A stretch of DNA of 64,000 bases from Salticus scenicus. Taxonomy: Eukaryota > Arthropoda > Arachnida > Araneae > Salticidae. Within the stretch, counting starts at the first letter, position 1. Every line of letters starts with the position of its first letter. The stretch spans positions 357,103,602-357,167,601 of the forward strand of contig OZ005652.1 in NCBI GenBank assembly GCA_963930645.1, read 5' to 3'. The position numbers were made by a program, and so were the translations under genes. Below are positions 36,338 through 47,384 of the stretch, piece by piece. The notes beneath the pieces are model-generated. The model saw only the letters and a program-made list of their open reading frames with translations. It did no database searches and had not been told where the DNA came from.

Positions 36338-37154
36338 TCTATTAGCTATATTTCAGTGAAACTGTATTTTTAAATTGCAGTTACTCCACAATCGTCTGCG
36401 TCCGCCTCCCTACATAAACATGTAACCGCAGCCTTGGCATGCTTATGATTATGGTATATTCATCCAGGATAATACAAAAATACAGTTGGATTTTGTACTT
36501 AAAAGTAACGTTTTATGTGGATCGGTTATTTTGAGATATAAATTAGTTCGCAACAAATAAGAGCCTGGATAAAATTTCGTATTAGTTTAAACATTTCCTC
36601 ACTCAATTTAATATACATTCTGTACTTTGAATTCTTAAATATCAAACTGTATTCTGAAAAATATTAACTTGTCAGAAAATTTAATTTGTCCCCCAACACA
36701 CCCCTCTATTACCATTGCTCGGCAACTGCAACAATAGTTTTCTTTTTCTTACATTGTGGTTTTTTAACTTGTGCATATATATGCATACATATACACACGC
36801 AAGCAGATTTTCAAAATTTTCAGAAAGCAAAATTAATAACATTGGACGGTTTAGAATACAAACCGTCCTCCCCTCCCTTAAAAAATAATCAAAAAAATTG
36901 TCGGATAAAACTCCCATCAATAAAATCTTTATTTTGTATTTCGATTTTTAAAATTTACTGATTTTTATTACTTAAACTATTAATTATATAATGTGGAAAT
37001 GACTTACTTTTTCCTCAATTCCTACTATTTTTATTTAAGGTAATCTATATTATTTTTCAGTCTTTCAGCAAATGCCAGCAAACACTTTTAATGACAGGAA
37101 GAGACTGTAAAAAGAATATATAAGAAAACATATAGAAGTTTCAGACGATATTAA

Positions 37155-37860
37155 ACTACAAACTAGTAGGATGTGGCCACCACATGACTTTCTTCTATAT
37201 AATATTACACAAAACTTATACAATAAAAATTACTTATTAAATTATTAAATTCTTTGCAATTATAAATGCAGAAGATTTTTTATCTGATAGAATTATCACT
37301 AAATGCCGAAATATGTCAGTTTTTTTTCCAAATCAAAAGAAATGACTTCTTTCCAAGTTTTTTTTCGTTAAAAGAAAAAAAAAAAAAAAAAAGGAAAAAA
37401 TGAAATTATCACAGATCTATAGTTCAACAATTAGTTTTAAAGGTATTGACGATATCTTTCGAAACATACTCATATTGAAAATTTACTCCCCCTGGGGGGT
37501 ACTTAACCCCCAGGGGGGAGCGATGCCCCCCCATGCAAATTTTTTCCCCTAGTTAACTACTACTATTATCAATAATTCATATTAATTTTACAATCACACG
37601 ATTAAAATAACTCTCATTATGTACATTTATACGAAATTTTGTCCTATATTGTCATGTTGAAAATTTAGAAAAATGCGATCACAGCAGCACCTGTTGAGCC
37701 ATTGTTCCATAAATCTAATCAGCAGTAGTTAATGTAGGATCCAACTAATTACCAAGTTTGGTTAAATTTCGTTCATTGGTTCGTGAGATACAGCGTCCAC
37801 AAAATTTGTGATACACACACACAGAGACAGACATTTTCTAAAAACAGTCTAAACTGTCTA
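37155..37860 (-). repeat. Dispersed repeat D, copy D1 (uninterrupted)
   Basis: In reverse orientation it carries the family's end signature (complement GGTGGCCACA...ACTAGTTT near 37,160-37,185), poly(A) at 37,376-37,392, AGTTCAACAATTAGTTTTAAAG, a C/G palindrome at 37,490-37,515, and the AATTACCAAGTTTGGTTAAA stretch that is the empty site of the MITE in D2. It inserted between units of array E. Confidence 0.65.
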
Positions 37861-39330
37861 ATCCTCAGAACAAAATTTTCTGGTTCTTTAAAATCCCCCC
37901 CCCCCACACACACACACACACCTCACGAAGAAAAAAAAAATGACGCTTAACATGATTTTTTTTTTTTTTTTTTTTTTTGTGCGTATGTAAAAAATTAATT
38001 GTATATTTTCTGGCCCAGTTTTGATAGGGCAGTATCAATTAGATCTATTTTAGCGAAAAAGTAGTTTTAAATTACAGCCAATTGTCATTTCAGCTATCTC
38101 TGCCTTACAAAATAAATTTGTGGACGAAATATTGTCATGACTGTAGTTACGGCACAAAAGTACAAAAAACATATGTGCATTAGTTATACTTTTGAAAGTT
38201 GTAGTTTTGAATTGGTTCGAAAAATGTAACCTTGATAAAATTTCGCATTCATTGAAACATTTCTTCGTACAACTTAATGTTATGTTTTCAATCTTTGAAT
38301 ATCAATTTGTACACAGAAAATAGTTTGAAAGTAATTTAACTCCTTCCCCATTCATTCCCGCTGCGCGTAAAGAAACAATTTTATTAGTTTTTCTATGTTG
38401 CTTGTTTCTGCTTTGTTACATCAAATATATAAATATCGTACACACAAACAGATTTTCAAACATCTCAGAAAACAAAACTGAAAATATTGTGTTTGTATCT
38501 ATACAAATCATTCCCATCACCACCCCCCCCCCTTCCACACACAACACACACATACGCACACTAGAAAATGTTTAGCATCAAAGATCTATATAATTCGCAA
38601 TAATATTTCTGGTCTTTATGGTTCTGATTAAAATTTAACCTTATTCCTTTCGGAGAAAAACATTGCTCATTTAATAAACTTTTCTGGCCATTAGACATAT
38701 GCTCTTCTCAAAAAATAAAGAAAAGAAAAGAAACGCTTAAGAAACAATGTTTTAATTCATACCAAAATCTTGTCGGAAAGTTTTCGGACTTTGTGTTGAT
38801 AGGACAGTGTAAGTTTGACTTATTTCAACAAAAAAGTATTTTTTTTAATTGCAGTTAACCTGTAATCAACGTCTCCGCCCCGCTGTATAAGCGTGTAGGT
38901 GTAGTTTCGGCAACGTATGGTTAGGAAACATTTATCTAGTGTAATTCGATAATCCAGTTGTTTTTATACTTCAAAATAATTCCGTATTAAATTGAACTTT
39001 TTTAAACTTCGATTTGAATTTATTCACAGAATGTAGCCTGTGTAAAATTTAGTATTAAGCATTTCTCTACTCAGCTTGATTCACAAACTATACATTTAAT
39101 CTTTAAACACCAATTTGTGAGTCGATTGTGCTACTAGTTTGAAAATTTAATCTTCCTCCCCTCCCCACTTCCAGTATTATCGCTGTGGAAAAAAATAATT
39201 TTATCGTTTTTCTTGCATTGTTTCTTAATTTATATATTAAATGTTAACACTCACAAAAAAAAAAAAAAAAAAAAACTAAAAACATTGCTGGGTTGATGCA
39301 CAACTCCCCTCCCCCGAAAAAATAGTGTTT

Positions 39331-40146
39331 AACATCAAATACTCATACATAATTTGTAATAATGTTTCTCTGTTTTTATGGATGTGCTAAACTGTGTTTA
39401 ACACACCCCCCCCCCCCCCAGACACACACTTTTTTCATCCTTTACAATAACTGCTTTCTAACAAATTAATAGATCTATGTTTATTTTGTTTATCTTCTGC
39501 TAAAGCAATTTTCTTCTAAACTCTAGAAGAAAAAGCGGCTCAGATTATAAGAAATAATTTCTATAATTTTGCCCTCCGCAGTAAATACATAATGTATTAT
39601 GTAACAGAAATACGAAGCTAGATACTACATACTAGATTCTAGATATCTTTAAATTGAATAACTCTGTTTATAAGTTTCAGGATTTAAATATAAAAATAAT
39701 AACCGCTAATATAACTAACATGAACAGTCATTGTTTTTGTTGATTATTAAAATAGGATAAAAGATTATATAAAATTTAACTTACCTAATTATGAATTCCA
39801 AATGAAAACATGAATTGCTTTAAGTTCTTCAATACAGACAAAACCAACAAACTTTTAATGTGTAGATACGAAGATAAACATTCCGCAGAAACAATCTAAT
39901 TTTCCCTAACGTTCCCTTTCTCCCCCCCCCCTTTTTACATAATAGTATACTGCAATGAAACAAACTATTCAGTATATTTTTGCCTTCAAAACTTCTAGTT
40001 ATATATATATATATATATGTGTGTATTTACTTTAATATAAAAATAATTTAAGGTTATGCATTTACATAGTTTTTTATTTAATGTATCAGTCAAAATCCCT
40101 ACAGGGAAAACGTTGTTTTGAAAAGGGAAATATCTGTAAATTAAGA
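39331..40146. other. AT-rich DNA with C-runs and (AT)n
   Basis: Contains a C run at 39,407-39,419, another at 39,920-39,932 and a short TA tract at 39,999-40,018. A partial E unit may extend to about 39,560. Confidence 0.4.
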
Positions 40147-40348
40147 ACTGAGTTTCTTGGTTCAATGCTTTTAACAGAGAACTCATGTAAATTTACGGAG
40201 AGTCTCAATACTTTTTCTGTACTTTTACAGAAATTTTTGACAGTGAACCGAGTTTCTTGATTCACTTCTTTTAACAGTGAACTCATGTACATTTACGGAG
40301 ATTCTCAATACTTTTTCTGTATTTTTACAGAAATTTTTAACAGTGTAG
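40147..40348. repeat. ~104-bp tandem duplication at the CACTGTTAAAA terminus
   Basis: Two copies of a unit (GAGTTTCTTGGTTCA..., then CTCATGTAAATTTACGGAGA, TCTCAATACTTTTTCTGTA and ACAGAAATTTTT(G/A)ACAGTG). The internal copy also ends in ACAGTG, so the terminus itself has been duplicated. Confidence 0.8.
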
Positions 40349-42536
40349 GTAAGCTATGGATTGGTCACAGTGACACGTTTCGTACAGATTTTAGTAAATG
40401 TAGGGCTTACAGCTTTTTTTTATATAATTAATTAATTTTTATTTATTATTATTATTATTTTTTACAAGGACACAAAAACATTCTTTATTGTTCCGTATTA
40501 CATGTAGCATAGCAAAAAAGCGCATAGATTCACATGACGTACGTATGAGACTAGACATAAGACTAGAGTTTTATTTTTAAATAATTAATTGTTTATTTAT
40601 TTATTTTTACCGAATTAGAAAGTAGGGGTTTGTGCATTCTACTCAATGGGACAAACTATTTAAATTTCATTTTCACAATGTTTAATTGTTTAAAATTTTA
40701 AAGTGTATCTGCTCCACAGGATAAAGAAATAAAACCTAAATATTATATTTGGAAATACTTTTAAAAATATACATAGTCACATACAATAATTATAAAAATT
40801 ATATTAAATAACGTAAATCTGATTCTAGAAATTAAAAATACCTTTTTTATTCATTTTTTTTTTTTTTTTTTTTTTTTGTCAAGATGTTTCAAGCAAATTT
40901 AAAGAAGCCTTAGCTTTCTGAAGACATCAAATTTTAGAAAATGCACGTTCAAATAAAAATTTTATTTAAAGTGAAATGTAAAATACATATAATTTGTAAA
41001 ACAGCTGTAAGAGGCATTCTAGAAAAAAAAAGTCTCTTAAAATTCGCCAAAACATTTTTTTTTTTTGTTTATACATAAAAGTTGTTTTAGTATAAAAAAA
41101 TAATTTCAAAATCGATAATTTTGTAGGATTTCAGTATCACAAAGCTGATTCTTATAATGCTTTTGCAGTGAACTGAATTAAAAATCAATTAATAATCCCA
41201 TAATTTTCAAAAAGACTGCTCTAAACTTACTATTTTTTAATATAAAATGTTATTTTATGATGATATCTTTTTATAAATAAATAAAATGTATTCTATTATA
41301 AATTTCTTAGACTGGGCTTGTACAGAAAAAAAAAGACGTATAGGGAATATGTAAATATTATTTAATAATTTGGCTCATAGATTTATTATTTCAGTTTGAA
41401 AATATAACGGTCATGAGAAATAAAATGAAATCTCCCCACCCCTTAACTTTCCGGTATTTTGACGGGAGTCAAAAGAAAAGGATTAAGTACGTTCCCACTG
41501 AAAAACTGAAAACCAATTGGTACAGACAACTTTTAAATGATAATTCACATAAAAAGCTAGAAGTAGTAAGCCCTGGCGAAAATTCGAGGGCCATGAGACC
41601 ATGCTTTTCCATTTCAATGTCTTTCTCTAGATTATTTTACTTTCATTTGTGATCGATGTATGTTCAATTGTTTTCTAATACTTGTAATTGTGCGGTTAAA
41701 TTTTTTCCCAATGCTTTTTATTGAACTTTTCCCGAGTAGATTGTTGCGGAAATTAATCCCCTGTGGGGAGGATAAAAAAATTGTTGACATGTCTTTTGAT
41801 TCCGTATACCACCAACACAACTTGCCCAATATACAGTTCCAATGTGACTATATTAATCCCTCATCTTTTAACAATATCCTAACAGTATCTGTACATACAT
41901 ATAAATTAAGTTTTACATGCTAAATGCAGTGATTTTATATATTTAAAATTATACATAAGATACTCACATATTTAAAATCAAGAAATTGTATGATTTATTC
42001 ATGAATCCATCATAACACATTACTATAAATTTGTTTATAAATACAAAAACTTCATACACCAGTTTGGGAAGCTAAAATATTATATATGGAATTTATATTA
42101 ACCAAGTCTTGATCTAATACTTTTGCTTTCCGAAAAAATTAGAAAAAAAGAATTCCGCAGAAATTAGAAAGTGGATTTCCCCCATTCTGTTAACTATGTG
42201 AAATATTCACTTGCTAATTCCTTCGTTGCAGTTTTTTACAGGTAATTTTTCTTTTCTTTCATTCATCCTTTTTTCTTTTTTTTTTTTAATGTGTGTATTT
42301 AAAATAATAATACCGGAAATGCGTCAGTTTTAATTGTCGTCGATGTGAATATACAATGTAAATTTATTACTTTTATTTTAAATATTTGCGTTCCGCCAGT
42401 ATAAGCATTCACAGATAGAAGAAATTTCTGCCTTCGGCGGCATCCAGCCATTGCTTTGTAACCAATTATATAATTTAATGCAAAAATAAAACTATACATT
42501 TATCTGCATTATGATTTTACCAATCAATCTATCAAC
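40349..42536. other. AT-rich DNA, nothing recognised
   Basis: About 2.2 kb, with TTA repeats near 40,441-40,459 and poly(T) at 40,853-40,877. Frames at 41,413-41,923 (79 and 87 residues) overlap one on the opposite strand and show no motif. Confidence 0.45.
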
Positions 42537-42567
42537 GCACACACACGCACAAACACACACACACACA
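42537..42567. repeat. (CA)n microsatellite
   Basis: Interrupted CA tract just upstream of the Helitron C 5' terminus. Confidence 0.85.
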
Positions 42568-43178
42568 TACATATATAAATATATCTATACTAATATATAA
42601 ATGCGAAAGTTTGGATGGATGGATGTTTGTTACTCAATCACGCCACAACGGCTAAACGGTTCTGGATGAAATTTGGTACAGAGATGTAGAATAGTCTGGA
42701 ATAGAACATAGGCTACTATTTATACCGAAAATTTGATTAGATTTTTAAAAAATAAACCGGTAATTGACTTAATAAAAGCCATTTAAATTTTGAATTGTTG
42801 CCAAAAAAGTTCACGAGGTATTTTTATTTATTTATTTTTCAACATAAAATGAAATATGCTTTCACGCGAAAAATAAAAAATTACTAAATGTTAAAGTGGT
42901 CGATGAGAAAATGACACTTTATAATTTTAAAATAAAATAGTAATATTACAAATCTAAGATATTTCTTCTGAATTTTATTTCATAGCATTTTTTTATATAC
43001 CTCAACTTCAGATTTTTTTTTTTTCTTTTTTTTCTTTTTAGTACGGCGGATGAACACGCTTGGCATAAAAGCTAATTCATCATTATATTAAAGGTATTTT
43101 GTTATTGATAATTCTGGACAATTTTTTAAATTTTGATGCTGAAGTAGATCGGACATTTTTCGCCAAGGAAAAGATAGA

Positions 43179-44089
43179 AAGAAATACGCAAGCGAAATGA
43201 TGACGTCACTGGCCGTTCGGGGATGCAAGAAAAATATTTCCTATGTTAAACGCCCATTGGATTTTTTGTAAAAAATTATTAAAAATCGAGGAAAATTATT
43301 TCTCGATTTTAATCCCCATATTTAGGTATAGATATGTATTAGTTATCATGGCTATGCGTTAGATTAAGTTATTTTTGTTGTAAAATTGACAAAATTTGAA
43401 TTTTTAATTTCCAAACTCTAGAAAAAAAAATGGCAAACTTCCATATTCGATTGAAAACACAAAATTTCATTTCAAAGGATGATATTTGCAACAATAAATA
43501 TCCAACTAATATACTAATTAAAAGGAAAGTGATAAATATTCTATCATAATTTGATGTCAAATTTGTTTTCAAATGTCTAAATAAAGTGTCTGATAAAGAT
43601 ACTAATATGTTGCAGCGGAATAGATTTGATATCGGTCATCCTTTGCAGAAAAAAAAATATCGCCAAATTATCTGGCAAACATATTTTAATTCCTTTCAAA
43701 AATCATAGTTATTTTAACAACTTATATTAAGATAGTAATGAATAATATGAAACAATATTTCGTACTATGCATATTACGAAAACATGCATCTGGCGTGTAT
43801 ATTTTCGTATTACGTGTTTGATCACCAAATACAATAAGCGCCAAGAACGACAGAGTTTTGAAATTTAAAATTAAAATGTTGTCAATTTGACAGCAAAATA
43901 ACTCACTCTAACACATGCACATGATAACTAATTGCATATATATATACCCAAATATGGGGATTAAAATCGGGAAATAATTTTCCTCGATTTTTAATAATTT
44001 TTTACAAAAAATCCAATGGGCGATTAACATAGGAAATCAATTTCTTGCATCCACGGACTGTCAGTGACGTCACACTTCTCTTGCGTATA
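43179..44089. repeat. Long inverted repeat in the Helitron C 5' region
   Basis: The left arm (43,179-43,415) and right arm (about 43,850-44,089) are complementary over about 235 bp. Shared words: ACGCAAG, TGACGTCACTG, GATGCAAGAAA, GCCCATTGGATTTTTTG, AAAAATCGAGGAAAATTATT, TTTTAATCCCCATATTT and TTAGTTATCATG. The ~430-bp loop is AT-rich and non-coding. It could be a fold-back element inserted in the Helitron or an inverted duplication of its own 5' sequence. Confidence 0.85.
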
Positions 44090-44630
44090 GGAACAATAAT
44101 CGCATAAATTATATTTTGGTCTAAAACGGCAACAAAAATTCAAAAGTCGCCAAGGGCATTAAGGCTGTACCATGATCAAGTTTACACATTAATTAATTAA
44201 TTTATTTTTCTATATACCAACTACTATTAACTAAGCATGAAGTATATAAAATACTCTTACCAGACAAATGTCGTCATTTTTTCTTATTAAATTATTGAGC
44301 TTATTCCACGTGTGTAAATATTGTCCATTTATAAATATTATTTTTTATCCCCATGTATATCGTAATTGGACCACGTTAAAGAAATATTATATAGATAAGT
44401 AGAAAGCATCACACGTTCAATATTTTTGGTTAATTACTATTCTCATTTTTAACTTTTTATTTCACTTTGTCATTTAACGTGCGTTTTCTTACTTTTTTGA
44501 ATTATAATTTACTTTTTATTTGTTAGTAGTTTTAATTCTTTTGATTTGTTATTATTTCATAGTAGTACTTTGTTTTTAGTTCCCTTTTAAGGGTTTTATT
44601 ATTATTATTATTATTTGATAGTTTTTCGAA

Positions 44631-47384
44631 ATGCCCGGGAAACGCATATCTAATCTTTCCAACAGAAATAATAAAGCTCGGGCTATGAAAATAGCTAGAA
44701 GTCAAGAGACGACTCCTCAAGCGGAGCTTAGAAGAATTGAACAAGCGGAGCGACAGTCTATTTCTAGATCAGCTGAAAAACCGAAGTATTCAGAAATGAG
44801 GCGAATACAGCACTCTGAATATTTGGCAACCCAACGCGCTTCTGAAACTCTGGAGCAATCACAACTGAGGCGGCAACAGCACGCTGAATATTTGGCAACC
44901 CAACGCACTGCTGAAACTCTGGAGCAATCACAACTGAGGCGGCAACAGCACGCTGAATATTTGGCAACCCAACGTGTTAATGAATCGCTTGAAGAGGCAG
45001 AAAATCGACGGCGAGCCATTGCTGAGCGGCAGGTACAGCGACGGCAAACGTTTACAAGAAACACGTGGTCCGTATTTGATAAAGCTGCGTTTGAATATGA
45101 TTCAATTCTTGACTACGCCAGCCACGGGCTTATCAAAGTGGAGAAGATAAGTAAAGAGTGTAAATTTTGCAGGGCACTTAAATGGAAGGAAGAAACTGCA
45201 GGAATGTGTTGTTCTGGAGGAAAAGTTTCCGTTCCTTTAATAGAGAAACCGGTGGAGCCTTTAAAACATTTATTTTCTTACGAGACAGTGGAATCACGCC
45301 GTTTTCTGAATAATATTAGAAAATATAATTTATGTTTCCACATGACATCTTTTGGTGCTGACAGAGTGATCTCAATGCCAGGATTTTCACCAACTTTTAC
45401 CATTCAAGGTCAAGTGTATCATAGAATTGGGTCTCTACTGCCTACTTTGAACACGCAGCCAGAGTTCTTACAGGTCTATTTCATGGGCGACGAGGAAGCC
45501 GAAATTGAGCGACGGTCAAGGCTAATTACAGGAGTTCATAAAGAGACGGTCCGTAAAATACAACGAGTACTGCACGACAATAACGCCTTTGTCAGGGAAT
45601 TTAAAACGGCACTTGACAACATGCCCGATGAAAACTGTAAGTTAGTAGTCCACCCCGACAGAGTGCCGCGCGGACAACACGAGCGACGCTACAATGCTCC
45701 AACTAGCAACGAAATAGCAGTCGTGATTGCAGGCAACGAGCAGACCACAGCAAGAGACATTGTTCTACGAGCACGTGACGGCACGCTTTCTAGAATCACC
45801 GACACGCACCGGTTCTACGATGCTTTAGAGTACCCACTCATATTTTGGAAAGGGCAGGAGGGATATCACTTTGACATCCAATTAATTAATCCAGCTACTA
45901 GCTGTCCAATATCAAACAAAAAGGTATCCTGCATGGATTTTTACGCGTTCCATATCATGTTCCGGCGAAATGATTTTAATTTACTACTGCGATGTAGGCA
46001 ACTTTTGAACCAATTTCTGGTGGATATGTATGTCAAAATAGAAAGTGAGCGCTTGAGATACATAGCTCTTAATCAAACAAGACTGCGAGCAGAGAGCTAC
46101 GTACATTTACAGGACGCCATAAGAACCGATGGTAATGTCGACCCCAACAATTTAGGGAAAATAGTAATCCTTCCCTCATCTTTTGTAAACAGCCCGAGAT
46201 ACCTTCACGAGTACACACAGGACGCATTTGCGTACGTTCGCAACTACGGGCGACCAGACCTATTTATTACGTTCACGTGCAACCCTGCCTGGACAGAAAT
46301 AACTGAAGCGCTCATGCCTGGCCAGACGGCAAACGACAGACATGATCTCATAGCTCGAGTGTTCAATATAAAGGTCCATAAATTAGTAGCTCTACTTACT
46401 AAAGGCCAAATATATGGGGAGGCTCGATGCTTTTTGTACTCGATTGAGTGGCAAAAACGTGGATTGCCCCACGTACATTTGTTGCTGTGGCTTAAAGAAA
46501 AAGTATGTCCCACCCAAATTGACGACATTATTAGTGCCGAGATCTCTGACCCGAGTACGGATAAAAAGTTACATGAAATTATTGTAAAAAACATGATTCA
46601 CGGACCCTGCGGCATAGAAAACCAATTGTCTCCTTGCATGAAGGACGGAAAATGCACAAAAAGGTATCCCCGGGCACTATTGAAGGATACGCAGACAAAT
46701 AACAATGGATATCCCCTATACAGGCGGAGAGCACTCGATCATGGTGGTAGGACTACTAAAATTAAAATTCGTGGCGGTCCTGTGGAAGTTGAAGTGGACA
46801 ATAGTTGGATTGTGCCGTATTCGCCCCTGTTGTCTAAAATATTTAATGCACATTTAAATGTTGAATATTGCAGTTCTGTGCAAGCGATTAAATACATTTG
46901 CAAATATATTTGCAAAGGAAATGACCAAGCTGTTTTTAGTATCCAACAAAATAACGCCGGTATTACCCTCAGAGATGAAGTGCAAACATTTAGGGCAGGT
47001 AGATACGTCAGCAGCAACGAAGCAGCATGGAGGATCTTGGGCTTACCGCTGCACGAGAGACACCCCACTGTCACCCACCTGGCAATTCACTTACCCAATG
47101 GCGAGCGAATATACTTCACTGAGCAGAATTTTCTAGACAGAGTGGCTACACCTCCGAAAACAACACTGACTGCATTCTTCGAACTGTGCGAAAATGACAA
47201 CTTTGCCAAAACCCTACTCTACTCTGATGTACCACGGTACTATACGTGGAATGCATCTAGGAAGGAATGGAAGCGTCGTATACAGGGAACACCGGTTGAA
47301 AACTGGCCAGGTGTGAAGGCAGGAGACGCATTGGGTCGGATATATACTGTGCACGTCAGCAACTTTGAATGTTTTTGCTTGTGA
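44631..47384 (+). CDS. Helitron Rep (HUH endonuclease) half of the transposase
   Basis: Codes 917 residues of the RepHel protein that nicks and rejoins DNA in rolling-circle transposition. N-terminal third (about 20-145): charged, glutamine- and arginine-rich helices with a perfect 23-residue internal repeat (LEQSQLRRQQHAEYLATQR at 69-bp DNA spacing; unit starts 44,821, 44,890, 44,959). About residues 180-205: a C-x2-C...CC zinc-binding-like cluster (CKFC to MCC). Middle: Helitron-like N domain. Catalytic HUH motif: H614-V-H616 in GLPHVHLLLW. Two-tyrosine motif: Y755 and Y759 in KYICKYICKGND. All key Rep residues are present. The frame then ends at TGA 47,382-47,384 after FECFCL, in the middle of a region normally continuous with the helicase. 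The next codon is ATG and the frame does not change. Confidence 0.95.
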   Translation: MPGKRISNLSNRNNKARAMKIARSQETTPQAELRRIEQAERQSISRSAEKPKYSEMRRIQHSEYLATQRASETLEQSQLRRQQHAEYLATQRTAETLEQSQLRRQQHAEYLATQRVNESLEEAENRRRAIAERQVQRRQTFTRNTWSVFDKAAFEYDSILDYASHGLIKVEKISKECKFCRALKWKEETAGMCCSGGKVSVPLIEKPVEPLKHLFSYETVESRRFLNNIRKYNLCFHMTSFGADRVISMPGFSPTFTIQGQVYHRIGSLLPTLNTQPEFLQVYFMGDEEAEIERRSRLITGVHKETVRKIQRVLHDNNAFVREFKTALDNMPDENCKLVVHPDRVPRGQHERRYNAPTSNEIAVVIAGNEQTTARDIVLRARDGTLSRITDTHRFYDALEYPLIFWKGQEGYHFDIQLINPATSCPISNKKVSCMDFYAFHIMFRRNDFNLLLRCRQLLNQFLVDMYVKIESERLRYIALNQTRLRAESYVHLQDAIRTDGNVDPNNLGKIVILPSSFVNSPRYLHEYTQDAFAYVRNYGRPDLFITFTCNPAWTEITEALMPGQTANDRHDLIARVFNIKVHKLVALLTKGQIYGEARCFLYSIEWQKRGLPHVHLLLWLKEKVCPTQIDDIISAEISDPSTDKKLHEIIVKNMIHGPCGIENQLSPCMKDGKCTKRYPRALLKDTQTNNNGYPLYRRRALDHGGRTTKIKIRGGPVEVEVDNSWIVPYSPLLSKIFNAHLNVEYCSSVQAIKYICKYICKGNDQAVFSIQQNNAGITLRDEVQTFRAGRYVSSNEAAWRILGLPLHERHPTVTHLAIHLPNGERIYFTEQNFLDRVATPPKTTLTAFFELCENDNFAKTLLYSDVPRYYTWNASRKEWKRRIQGTPVENWPGVKAGDALGRIYTVHVSNFECFCL

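Larger units (their letters stand above)
35990..39330 (+). repeat. ~0.8-kb tandem array E, three diverged copies plus a partial
   Basis: Corresponding blocks recur: AAATTTCG(T/C)ATT...AAACATTTC near 36,573, 38,239 and 39,047 (the last more diverged), each followed by a CTTTGAAT(A)-like word and a C-rich tract. E2-E3 spacing is about 808 bp. E1-E2 is about 1,666 bp, which the D1 repeat (about 0.7 kb) and hAT-like MITE (178 bp with its duplication) between them largely explain. No coding capacity. C-runs (35,881-35,891, 37,896-37,905, 39,407-39,419) are characteristic. Confidence 0.6.
31148..40345. mobile_element. Putative large element with CACTGTTAAAAATTT inverted termini
   Basis: The left end CACTGTTAAAAATTTTTCTG (31,148) and the complement of the right end CACTGTTAAAAATTTCTGTA (ending 40,345) match over 15-20 bp. 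Both are bordered by TA (31,146-31,147 and 40,346-40,347). Subterminal repeats with CTGTAAATTTACA-like and TCTC(T/C)GTAAATTTACAT cores lie just inside both ends in opposite orientation. If real, it is a 9.2-kb non-coding element loaded with later insertions. Alternatively these are the outer ends of two separate small elements of one family. Confidence 0.4.

Noticed and set aside
36681..36961. Overlapping 79- and 91-residue frames on opposite strands
   Set aside because: They lie in tandem repeat E, whose other copies do not keep either frame open.
41413..41923. Possible small host gene from 79- and 87-residue frames
   Set aside because: No motif, no supporting splice pattern, and an overlapping frame of similar length on the opposite strand.
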